Source: Gongronella butleri (lineage: Eukaryota; Mucoromycota; Mucoromycetes; Mucorales; Cunninghamellaceae). Taken from it: 64,000 bases of DNA. The stretch is from the NCBI GenBank assembly GCA_025201375.1, contig JAIWZP010000034.1, positions 124,001-188,000 on the forward strand, in the 5' to 3' direction. The position numbers and the translations under genes are program-made. The first letter of the stretch is position 1, and each line of letters starts with the position of its first letter. A model generated the notes under the pieces. It saw only the letters and a program-made list of their open reading frames with translations. It ran no database searches and was not told where the DNA came from. Positions 22,109 to 32,735 of the stretch are shown piece after piece.

Positions 22109-24487
22109 TCAGATAAGGGGCGACGAGGACGGGGATGCATGAGTTTGTGCGTTTGTGACATTGATGCTGATGGCTGCGGGCGGGACGGGCTGCTCGCTCT
22201 TCCGTCTTGACTTGTCGAGCTCGTCGAGCGTGACCTTTGAGCCACGGCGATACGAGGGATCGAGGATGTCCGCATAGCTCGCACTGCGGACGCCCCAGTA
22301 GACGCGGCGCCGTGGGCCCGTGCCAATGGTGCGCTTTTCCATGCCATTGGGGATGACGGCCATGCCGGCGGCAACGCTGACACGGCGACCGGTCGGGTTG
22401 AGTATGTGCGTGCCCGAGGGCACGAGCGGCGCAGGGATGCAGCCATAGTCGCCGACGTCGTCCTCGTCCTCGTCCTCGTTTTCCTCGGAGCCTGGCGATT
22501 TTTGCTTCTTCACGGCACCGTCCACGTCGAAGCCTTGCTGGTTCAATTTCTTGATCCATTCGCGCCGGTTCGACTTGAGCAGCTTGACCATCTCGTCGGC
22601 CTTTGGGAACACGGCGGCAAAGATCTCAAAGTAGGGGCTCACGACGAAATCGCTGAATTGCAAGCCAACGTTCAATTGGTTCGTCTTTTGGCGGTCCATG
22701 TTGGGGCTGAGCGGCAGACCCTGCGCACGCTCCATGTCGCCCTGGTGGAAGAATTCGACGCACACGCGCTCAGACCACGTGTAGCACAGCGGCCACGGCC
22801 GCAGCGGGTTGCTAATGTCCGCGGCATGCAGAATGATCTGGCACAAGCACAGACGTTGCGACGCACTCAGCAGTAGCGGCGGCGGCGGTGTCACTGTGCC
22901 CGGTAGGTGCGACGTTTTTTGCTTTTTCAAGCACGGATTGTCTTCTTGAACGGAGATGATCACGGGTTCTTGGACCTCTTGCTCCACGTCCTCCATGGGT
23001 GACGTGTCTTTGTCGTTTTCGCTGCTTTCCGCCTCTTCGTCGTCCTCTTGTTGCACCGGGGAAAGGATTGTGAGCGGCGCTTCGGCGGTGGCAGGTAATG
23101 GAGGCAGCGCGGCGGAGCTTGGCGACGCAAAATTGATGGATGACAGCGGACGGCGTGACGACGAGGCGTGCTGACGCGGCAGCTGATCGATTTGCGGGCG
23201 CGTGGACCGGAAAGCCGCGGGTGCCGACGAAGATGGCTGCGTCACGAGGGACGACGACGATGGTGGCGGCGCAGCAGCGCCACGGATGTCTTGTTGCTGC
23301 GCCGGAGGATGCGCATGAGGGTGCTGCTGCTGCTGCTGCTGCTGCTCCTGCTTGCGCAAAAAATAGAGCAATGGGCTGTCTTTGCCAAGATCCGAAAAGA
23401 TGTCACGCAACAACCGGGACGCCGACGACAAGGATCCAGACGAACTCGATGTCGCCGACGACAATGACGACGATAATGAGTGCTGATGCTGCTGGTGCTG
23501 CTGGTGCTGGTGCTGCGCCATTGTCGAGAGCAGAGATGATGTCGACGATGCCACCGAGTCGTCGGGTGGCTGGATGATGTCCAAGAGCGTGGTCATGTTC
23601 TCTTGCAATTCATAGTGGAAAATCATGTCCGTGGCTAAGACGAGCTGGATCAGGTGCATCTCCGCCTGCTGCTGGGTCATGTCGCACGTGCTCCCGCCGT
23701 CAAAAAACCGCAGCAGCTGATGCTTTTCCACAAGTTCAATCATCACACTGCAAGAATGGCTCTCCAGCACCGATCGATTATTGTATTGCCGCGCAAGTTC
23801 AGATTGTGTGTTGACTTGATAGTTGTTGTTGAGGCCAGGCTAGAGAATCAGAAAAAAAAACAACGAAAAAAAAAAAAAAAAAAAAAAAAAAAAAGCCGAC
23901 AGCGTGAGAAACAGGCCCAATTCATTTTTCGTAATTTTTTTTTGCCAAAAAGACAAGGACGTACATGGCCAATGTCGTGGCACAGACCAGCAATGAGCAA
24001 CAGTGCAATGTCCGTGGGGCTGAGGGAATCCATAATTTCATATTCATGGACCATGTAATAGAGGACAAGAGTGACATCCACGGCGTGCAAAAAGGAGTGA
24101 TAGGCGTTTGGATAGTAGCCCTTGTCAACGTCGATCAGAAAATCGAGGAAGGCGGACGCCGTGATGCCACCGAGGGCATCAAACAGGTCTAATTGCACAA
24201 AGCATTGCAGCACGCGCCCATAAATGTCCGCGCGCTGCTTATCCGACAATGTAAAGTCCAGTCGCAGCGTCTCGTTTTGCACTTGCTTGGTCTTGAGAAG
24301 CATCTAAAAAGAGCGAGAGTGACCGAAAGAGAATGAGAGAAGGAGGGAAAAAAAGGAGGGAGTGAGCTCAGTGTCACGCCGAAAAGAAATTGAAAAAAAG
24401 GAGGCCAATTGGTCTACGAGTGAGCCATACCCTTTCAATGACAAAGAGTTCATCGGGTGTCAGCGTATTGTGTCGAAGGATAAGCAT
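22109..24487 (-). CDS. PDE2: Class I cyclic-nucleotide phosphodiesterase with a large catalytic-domain insertion
   Basis: Three exons on the minus strand: 24431-24487, 23965-24303 and 22109-23839, total 708 residues. The second junction reads CHDIGH | PGLNNNYQVNT, exactly the PDE signature, confirming the splice. It should hydrolyse cAMP and/or cGMP to the 5' monophosphate in the cytosol. Metal ligands are visible: YHSFLHAVDV (His 88, 92), CHDIGH (His 128, Asp 129) and HAADISNP (Asp about 470), with the nucleotide-binding glutamine block NQLNVGLQFSDF further on. Between LLDIIQPPDD (about 225) and LLLSASQRLC (about 453) there is an insert of about 228 Gln, Ser, Pro and Asp-rich residues where family members have only a short loop. 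The C-terminal 120 residues are basic and Ser-rich. The start is the first in-frame ATG; a further 5' exon is possible. Confidence 0.92.
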
Positions 24488-24915
24488 GCCAAAAAGACGG
24501 GAAATAAATTGGCGCGGGGGGGAAGGGGAGTGTGGGGTGGGAGAGAGGGAGGGGTGTGAGAGAGAGAAACTTTAGAGAAAAAGAGACAAAAGAGAAGGGG
24601 AATGGCTATGAGCTCTGCTGTGTGTGTGTGCAAAAGGGGCGAGGGAGGAGGATGAAAGCAAGCCTTGCAAAATAAAAAAAGAGGTGAAAGAAGAGTAGAA
24701 AAAATAAAAAAGCAAAAAGGAAGAATCGAAAAAAAGGAGGTGTGATCTCGCTCGGGCTTTCAACCCAAAAAGTCAGTGTTTCCCCGGTGCCACCAAATGC
24801 ATTTTTGTGTAACTTTGGCGCGGAAATCACACGCTCTCAACGCTCAATGCATTTAGACTCTTTTTTGTCCCAATGCTCGCCATGGCCAATGAATGGATTT
24901 TTCGGTTTATTTCCG
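24488..24915. other. Promoter region of the PDE gene / 3' region of the transporter gene
   Basis: A 428-nt gap between two tandem minus-strand genes. It is purine-rich on the plus strand (GAGAGAG and GGGGA tracts), so pyrimidine-rich on the coding strand, as at other gene starts here. A minus-strand AATAAA of the transporter gene lies at 24906-24911. Confidence 0.5.
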
Positions 24916-27900
24916 TCATTGGTGCAAATGGAACGCGTATTGCACCATGTTTTCCTGGCGCTCCACGCTATAGTAGAGCGTCAAGCGCACGAATTGGTTG
25001 GCCATGAGTGGGTCGTCGCGCACCATTTGCTCAAATGTGCTGCGCGTCAGTTTCCAAAACACCGATTGCTGATCGGCAATCAGCGACCGCGTACGCTTTT
25101 GATCGTGGCTGTGGGTTGACGTGAACAAGCCTGTTTTTGTCCCCCCCCCAAAAAAAGTGGGTCAGCATCTAGTCATTGTGCGTGCTTTTTTTCTTATTTT
25201 TTTTTTTTTTACCAAGTTCGCCAACAATGGTGCCCGGCAAGATGGACTCGACGACAACGTGCTCGCGCTTGTTCACCTCCATCAGGCTACGCAAGCTGCC
25301 CTGCTCGACAACAATCAAAAACTCGCACACGTCACCCTGGCGCCAGATGGCTTGGCCCTTGTCGCAGGTCCACCGCTCAAAGTAGCGGCCCAATTGGTGG
25401 AAAAACTCGAGCGGCACCGCGTCGCCGTGCGTGGTCTTGTTCACATTGGCAAGCTCGCCAAGCGACTTTAGCAAAATCAGCGTTGGCTGCGTCAAATTGG
25501 CGTATGCCTTGTTCGCTTCTGGCGTGTCTGGAGGTAAAAAAAACCAAAAAATGATCAGCAATTGGTCCTCCGTCCTTCCCGTTTTTCCCCATTTTTTCCC
25601 CTTTTGCTTACCCTGGACGGTGTGCTGCACCGCATGCGAGAGCATCTGATGGCGAGGCGAAGCCATGAACATTTGCATATCTACCACAGTGCTGGAGGCT
25701 GATTTTTAATATATATAAAAAAAAGTGAGTATTTTTGAAGGTTCCTTTTTTTTTTTTATGTCCATTTCTTACGTGACATGGATATCGAGGCGGTCTTGGG
25801 TATAGGGTGCTGAGGCTTTTTCAAAAAGTATGAGCGCAGCAAGACGTTTTCGCACCATTCGAGGGCGTCATCCAGGCGTTCAAAGCAGCGCAGGATATTG
25901 TACTCCATGATATGTTGCTGCTGGGTGCCTGGGATCTGTGACGAGGCATTGGACGTGCCATTGTCGGCGACGAGCCATGCGGATGGCAAAGGCGAAGGTT
26001 GCTGCATCATCTTGTCGTCCCAGACGCCCGCCTTTTTGAGCGCACGCTGCTCATCGCTGTTGGCGCCAACGTTGCAGATGATCATGAACACCTGGCGCGC
26101 GAGCAGGAGGCGGCGGATACGCACAAAAGCCTCGGCAGCACTGAAATCGAGACCTTGGACCAATTGCAAGTCCAAAATCAAGAACCGGATGGGATCGCCG
26201 TCCTTTGTGGACAGCATCTCGCGGATCGCGCGCTCCACTTGGTTGATTGTGCCAAAAAACAGATAGCCTTGCAGCTTGATGACCTGGATTTGCTTGCCAA
26301 CTTGGTTGAGGAACAGCTGTTGCCGGTACAGGCGTCGCACGGTCGACCGCATGATCTGGCCCGAATAAGTTGCACGGATCGTCTGGCTGCGATGCGCGTT
26401 TTGTACCACAAAAAACAGACACGCCGTCAAAATGCCAATAAAAATGCCCTCCACAAACCCAAGGGTCGCCATTGTGCACACAATCACGCAAATCGTGATG
26501 TACTCGAGATTGTTCACCGAATTCCACGTGTCAATCAGCGCCTCCTTGAGGAGATCAAGCCCCAAGTGGAAAATCAAGCTGCCCACCACCATCACGGGGA
26601 TGTAACCCACGATCCATGGACCCATCATCCAAATCACCGCCGTCGCACCGGCAAGCATCAACCCCGCAAGGCGACTGTCACCTCCCGACCGGATGAAAAG
26701 CAGGCTGTTGGTATACACGAGGTAATCTGACCAAAAAAAAAAAAAAGAGGGGAGGGAGTGAATTGGGTTGAACGCGACGTGTCTCTCTCTTTTTTTTTTT
26801 TTTTTTGTTTTCTTACTCTGAACACTGCCAAAGCAGCCTGAGAGCGTATTTGAAATGCCATGCGCGACGAGTTCACGATTCAAATCAACATTGTCACGGT
26901 TCGTGGATACGCTCAAGGCGGGGACATTCAAAGGGACATGTAAAAGACCTAAATCAATCAAAAAAATGAGCAAATGGATACCAAAACGCACGTCATTTTC
27001 GTTCTTTTTCGCGCTTTACCAAAGAATGTCAGAGCGAGCATTGCAGGGATGGTCTCTGCGACCGCTTTCCAATCCACGATGGTAAAGTCGTAATAAGTGT
27101 AAAATTGCCAAAAGGGCACCGAGTCGTCGACGAGTGGGAAAATCCAGCCGCTGTCGCGCACGTCGTCGACAGAGAGGCCCGCAATAAGGACAACAGCATA
27201 AAAGACGAGCGGGAGGACCATGAAAAACAGAGGGACGACCATGGAGCTTCGGACATAGTGCTGGATCACGCGCAGCGCAATGGCAACCATGAATGCCGAG
27301 AACCACAATGCAAACGTGTGGCCATCCAGAAACAGCGCGCGTAGCATCGGCAGGTTGTATTCGAGATTGCCGTCCAGCCGCCCAGACACTTCAATGCCCG
27401 TCGCGACAAGGAACCAGCCCACGCCGCCAATCGTCGCCACCAAAATATGCCGCGGGAAGAATTCAATGAGCGAGCCGAGCTTCAGCGTGCCAAGCAAAAA
27501 GAACGCAACTCCCGTCATCATGCTGCTCAACGCAAACGCCACCATCGTCGATGCAATCACCACATTCGCCTTGTCCTCACCAACAGAATCAATGATCCGC
27601 TCCGCCCTATCAAAAAGAAAAACAAAGCACGTCATCAGCAATCGTCCAATGGCATGCAAATGAGAATGATCAACGAACATGATGTGTAAAAAGGGAACCA
27701 CTGTGCAAGGGAAAAAAAAAAGAGAGAGAGACAATAAAAAAAAAAAAAAAAAAAGCGCCAAAAAAAGAGAAATCAGCATGAATCGTCACTTTCTCACTGT
27801 TTTGCACCACTCACCCTCGATCATCATGCTACACAAAAAGATGAAAAAAAAGAATGTGAGATGACGGCACCCCTTGCATTGGCCGCGGCACACGCCATCT

Positions 27901-29063
27901 TTTTTTTCGATTTTTACCTTCCATTGCCGCCGTCAAACGCGCTGCCACCAAGGGAATAGACCAATTGAGCAACGATGCAGCTGACAAAAAACATGGAGAT
28001 GCCAGGAGGACCAAAGTCGGCAAAGATGACCGTGTTGACAGGGAACGAGATCATGCCTATGGAAAAAAAGAAGAAAAGCCAGGGGATCAATGGACCGTCT
28101 AAAAAAGGCAACAAGGGCCCGAATTCCTGGTGGCTGGCCCGTCCCACCTCTTCCAATTGCTTTTTTTTTCACTAGAGATCCAATCCCCCCACCCATTCCT
28201 CTCGATATCCCCCCTCCCCTTTTTTTGATCTTTTTCTTACCATAAGAGATGGCATCCAGCAAATTGAGCAAAAGACCAAGAAGGACGGCTGGGATGCACT
28301 CAATGGGCCGCAGAAAGATTTCTTTGCACGAGGGCATCTTGAAGGAAGCGATAAGTTTGCGCGAGCGGCGTATCGGTGTTGGTTGGGGTGCAGGCGAGGC
28401 GTGTTGGGTGGGCAACTTGTGCAAATCGGGCAATGTATGTAAACTTTGGCGGCGTGCATCGTCCAGGCCCACGTCTGGGATGCTCTGATAATGCTGCTGA
28501 GTGGCGGCATGGGTACCATTGGTGCCATTGGTGCCCGCGGAAGCGGAGGGCGAGGCGGACACGCAAGTTTTCTTGGGCGCCGGTTTGAGCAATGGCTGCC
28601 GTTCATCATTGTCTTGCGCAGGCGGCGACGGCGTCTTGCCGTACTTTTGGATCAAGGCCGATAAATTGCTATTGTAGCTCTGCTGCCTGGGCGGCGACGG
28701 CGACGACTGCAAAAGTGGAGGTCCCAATGGGACGCGTGTCTCTTCTTCTTCTGCCACCTCTTCTTCCCTGGTCCTTTCTCCTTGTTCTTCTGCCGTATCG
28801 CCTCTTTCTGACTGCATAAGCGCCTCCGTCATATACATGTCACCAAGCGCAAGCGACTGCGCGCGAATGGACTCGATGGACGCAGAGTAGTGCGTGCCCT
28901 TGTCCGTATTGGTATCTTTAAAATATAAAAAGCGTCAAACGGGTGCTAGTCGCCCTTTTTCGTTTCCTTTTTGCGCGCAATTACCTGCGTCCAAGTGGAC
29001 ATGCGAAGAATAATACGAGCGTGGTGGCAAGCTCTTATCCGTGGACGAAGCTATGGGATCCAT
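24916..29063 (-). CDS. SulP-family anion transporter with STAS and cyclic-nucleotide-binding domains
   Basis: Eleven exons reconstruct 1072 residues: 28985-29063, 28241-28915, 27918-28056, 27815-27828, 27679-27700, 27020-27606, 26817-26948, 25773-26726, 25612-25698, 25213-25527, 24916-25130. All junctions keep frame. Residues 1 to about 215 are disordered and Ser/Pro/Glu rich. The SulP membrane core starts at FLRPIECIPAVLLGLL, with the family motif LLNLLDAISYG | MISFP, and runs to about residue 670. A STAS domain follows (about 690-840, IKLQGYLFFGTINQVE...LILDLQLVQGLDFSAAEA). The C-terminus (about 880-1050) is a CRP-like fold with IWRQGDVCEFLIVVEQG and GTIVGELG. This matches the fungal YGR125W-type SulP group, in which vacuolar membrane location is reported for the yeast member. 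The substrate is unknown. Exons 4 and 5 are only 14 and 22 nt. Confidence 0.92.
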
Positions 29064-29380
29064 ACAAGATAAGGCAAAAGCCGCAAGCGCTGCAAAAAGG
29101 CAAAAACGAAAAAGAGAAAGATAGAAAAAAACGCTCGCATTTTTTTCGGATGGCGTCTTTATCGCTTTGAAATTCCGCCGCACTCCGCTCTTTTCTCGCC
29201 GTGAGAAGAAAAAGGCCGCCAATTGCCTTTTTCGGCCAAACCTTATCTTTTTGACAGGGCCGCGTGCAAGCATAATTGGGGTCCATGGTGCCCCAGCCGC
29301 CGTTCAATTGCCGGGTCCCTCTCGCGTCGGATTGCTAAAAGGTACAAAGAAAGCGGGGCTGTTTTTTAATGTGATGGTGC

Positions 29381-31577
29381 TCATGGAGGAGGAAGCAATT
29401 TATAGGGATTCATGATGCCGCGCGGATCAAGTGTCTGTTTGATCTTGTGCATCAATGGCAATTGGTTCTTGCCAGCCTTGCTTTGCCCCATGAAATCCAC
29501 CTTGTGGATCCCAATGCCATGCTCCGCACTAATGGACCCGCCATGTCGCACTTGTAAAAAAAAAAAAAGAAGCGTGAATAAAAAAAAACAAGGGTCACCA
29601 AAAGCCCATTTTTGCACGTTTTTCATGCCCTTACGTGTCCATTCAAACACAAATCGATCAAATACATCTTGTGCATCGTGGTCAAAGCCATGCATGTTGC
29701 CCATGATGTGCAGATTCTAAATGCAGAAAATAAAAAAAGAAAAAAAAGAAAAGACAGCATGTGGTGAGTCACCCTTGCCTGTAAAAAGTCACACACTCCG
29801 CTTTTTCTGGTGTCATACACCGTCACCAACGTGGCCAAAGCCAATGACATTGTCATAGGTGGAGCCTAGCAGCCCCTTTTGTTTGAAATGCGCCATTGTG
29901 TCGTCGACCATCTGCTTAAAGAGGCGGATGTCCATGGACACGTCGTAGGTCAGCGCGGTGCCTGACGCGACAATCGCCTCGGGGATCTTTTCGCGCCATT
30001 GCCACAGGGCGCGCACCTGCTTCTCGTCCTGCGCAAGCACACCGTCCACCACCACGTCGCGTGTCATCAATGTGTCCAGATACGCCTCCAACTTTAGCTT
30101 GTCGTGGTCGTCGCGGCTGCCCTGCGTCTCCAGTAGCGCGTAAAATGGGTATTCACCAGACAATGGAAACGCCTCGCTCACCATCTTGGCCTTGACAACC
30201 TCAATTGACGACGCGTCCCAAAATTCAAACGCTTTTTTTTTTTAAAAAAATTTAATCAGAGCGTCAGCTACTCAATTGCGCGTCCATTTGATTTTTCATC
30301 CAAAATGGTTGGAGAGAGAGAAAAAAAAAACACCAAAATTCACGAAAATCGCAAAAAGTGCTGATTTTTCCACTTTTTTTTTTTTTTACCTGATAAAATT
30401 TCGCCAAGGTGATCCTTGGCAGAGACATAGGCAGCAAGAATATCTTCAAAGGACGAGGCGGCAACGAGGGCCACATTGACAGCCGATGGCTTGATGGGTG
30501 TCAGCAGCGTCAGGCCCGTCACCATACCAAGCGTGCCCTCGGCGCCAATAAACAGCTGCTTCAAATCGTACCCCGTGTTGTTCTTCCGCAGTGTCGACAT
30601 ATCATCGAGAATCGTGCCATCCGGAAGCACCTATGAGCACCCAATGGATAAGAAAATAGGGCCAAAGGATGAGAAATGTTTTGCACCCTTGTTTTTTGAA
30701 TGTCGTGCTTTATCATACAACTTCCAATCCGAGGACATTGCCGTGGAGATTGCCGAAGCGCAGGAGACGTAATCCGCCGGCATTGGTCGATACGTTGCCG
30801 CCAAGCTGGCACGACCCCTTGGCACCGAGATCCAATGGCACCGTGTACCCGTGCGGCGCCAAGTACTGGTCCAATTGCTCCAGGACAACGCCACCGTCCA
30901 CTGTGGCGATCCCGGACAGCGCGTCAAACGCGCGAATCTGATTGAATTTCGACATGTTCACCACAATCTCGTCAAAAACAGGGACCGCACCGCCGCAGAC
31001 GCCCGTATTGCCGCCTAAATCGCGAGAAAATGAGTCGCGTGTCCCTGTAAAAAAGTCCAATTGCCTTACCTTGAGGCACGACCGCCAGCCCTTGGTTGTT
31101 GCAGTAGCCAAGAATCGCGGAAACCTGCTCCGTCGTCTTTGGAAAGAGGCACAATCTATGATGGGCAAGAAATCGGACGCTTGAGTCACTCATCCCGCGT
31201 TCCATTGGGTCCAAAAGGCTCTATTAGGTAGTCTTTTACTGCGAGCTGCCACGATATAAATTGAAAAAATCGATGTTTTGCGCGTCCGTGTCGGTGCTGA
31301 CCTGGTCCTGGCCAAGAACACGTGTGAAATAGGCAACGTCGTCCTGATGGAGCTATAAAATAAAAGTGGGGTGCGGTTGTCAGGAGCTAAAGTGGCTAGC
31401 AAAGCGGGCCGGAAAAAGGCTGCAAACAGCGAAAAAATGAAGAGAAAAAAAAAAAGAAAAAAAGGCAGTGTCTCTATAACCTACCTGCTTGTACCCGCCG
31501 CGTTGCAGGTGCGGGTGCTTGACGCGCGTCAGCGGTGTGATAGTCTTGGTGCTAAAGGCACGGAGACCGCGAAACAT
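29381..31577 (-). CDS. DLD2: Mitochondrial FAD-linked D-2-hydroxyglutarate / D-lactate dehydrogenase
   Basis: Eight exons (31485-31577, 31240-31352, 31070-31155, 30719-31014, 30390-30630, 29819-30231, 29635-29716, 29381-29550) encode 497 residues. It oxidises D-2-hydroxyglutarate (and D-lactate in some members) with FAD, probably in the mitochondrial matrix. Exon 1 begins [20 protein letters not shown], a basic Ser/Thr-rich presequence. The FAD-binding region has [20 protein letters not shown] and [20 protein letters not shown], then [16 protein letters not shown]. The C-terminal FAD-oxidase part shows [19 protein letters not shown] | NLHIM and SISAEHGIG, ending NPYKLLPPP. Length and motif order match the D2HGDH/yeast Dld2-Dld3 group. 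It starts 195 nt downstream of the Aim19-like gene in the same direction. Substrate preference cannot be read from sequence. Confidence 0.93.
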
Positions 31578-31772
31578 GGCGTGGTAAAATTATTAAAAGA
31601 AAAGCGGGGAAAAGCAGTGCACAGCAACAGTCGATTGGGGAAAATTGCCCTGGCAAACGCCCTTTTGTGTCACCAGGGACCCGGGCAATTGTTTTTGCCC
31701 CCGTGGACGCGGACGGGAACGCGTTGAAATTTAATGAAAAAAAGGTATGAAAAGGGGGGAAAGGGAAAGCAT

Positions 31773-32445
31773 CTAAAGGTAGCCATTGACATGCAGCGTC
31801 TTTGTGCCATAGACGGCCACATTATAGGTCGTTGCAAGCACCATCAACAGGGGCACGGGGCGCGCACTCGTCACCGCACGACGCGCATTCAAAAAAGACC
31901 ACGACAAACACCATGCTAAAACAAAACAAAAGAGAAAAAACCATTTGCGTAAGATTGGCCAGACTGATGTCCATTTCGTCGCTTACCAGTGGCAATGCCT
32001 GCGCCATTCTCACTGTCGCCCACATGGCTCACATAGCTGACAGAGGGATCAAGACGAAAAAAAAAAAATGAAATGAGCCGTTTTCATCTTGTTTTTGAAG
32101 CAATTGGGGGGGATTTACCCTGCACCACCATAGACGGCAGTGAATGCGATGGATTGCACGACGGAGGGCATGCCGGGCACGCTTTTAGCAGCGATGGGCA
32201 GGACGGCCGTGTCTAAAATAAACAAAATCGAAAAAATTCCCATGACGAATGAGCTTAATTGCTTTTTTTTTTTTTTTTTTGCTCCTTGGTTCATTGTGTT
32301 TGGAATGTAAGGCCCTACTCAGTGCGGCCAATGCCCAGATGCTTGCAGGGCTCTCGGCCTGCTTGTCCAGCCACTTGAGAATGGGGGACGTCAGCACGGG
32401 CGACACAGCTGACGACGAAGACGAAGGCGAGGGCGCGGCGCTCAT
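31773..32445 (-). CDS. AIM19: Aim19-like mitochondrial membrane protein
   Basis: Four exons (32319-32445, 32119-32212, 31987-32036, 31773-31915) encode 137 residues. The N-terminus is Ser/Pro rich (MSAAPSPSSSSSAVSPV). Three or four short hydrophobic helices follow, with the motif GDSENGAGIATAW and an end AVYGTKTLHVNGYL. The positions of the ENGAG motif, the basic helix (NARRAVTSARPVP) and the aromatic-glycine tail agree with the yeast Aim19 family (altered inheritance of mitochondria), small inner-membrane proteins of unknown mechanism. The assignment rests on recalled family features and should be treated as probable. Its start faces the FHA-kinase start across 290 nt, so the two may share a promoter. 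Confidence 0.75.
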
Positions 32446-32735
32446 GGAAAAAAAAAAGGATTGCCAAAACAAAGAAAAAAAGGTGGTGTGTGTGTGGCGC
32501 CGATCGATGCCAGGTTCAATGTCTGCGCATTTTTTTTGGGGGAGGGAAGCTTGTGGAACGGCGCACGCTCATTGGCCGACTGCATGTCAAATGCAAAATT
32601 CGGATGGCGGGCCTCCGAGAGAGAAAGCAAAAGGGGCCACACACACACACGCTTTTTTTTTCTTTTTTCACTTTTTCTTTCTTTACACCTTGTTTTTCTG
32701 CCTTTTTTTTTTTCTTTCTGTTTTGCTTTTAAGCC
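32446..32735. promoter_or_regulatory. Divergent promoter between AIM19-like and FHA-kinase genes
   Basis: A 290-nt gap separates two start codons that point away from each other. The right half is T-rich up to the kinase ATG. A short AC microsatellite (about 32638-32650) lies inside. No TATA box is obvious. Confidence 0.45.

Noticed and set aside
30720..30725. Alternative donor GTTGTA for exon 4 of the D2HGDH-like gene
   Set aside because: The next GT (GTATGA) is a better donor and yields the conserved GLEVVLPDG.
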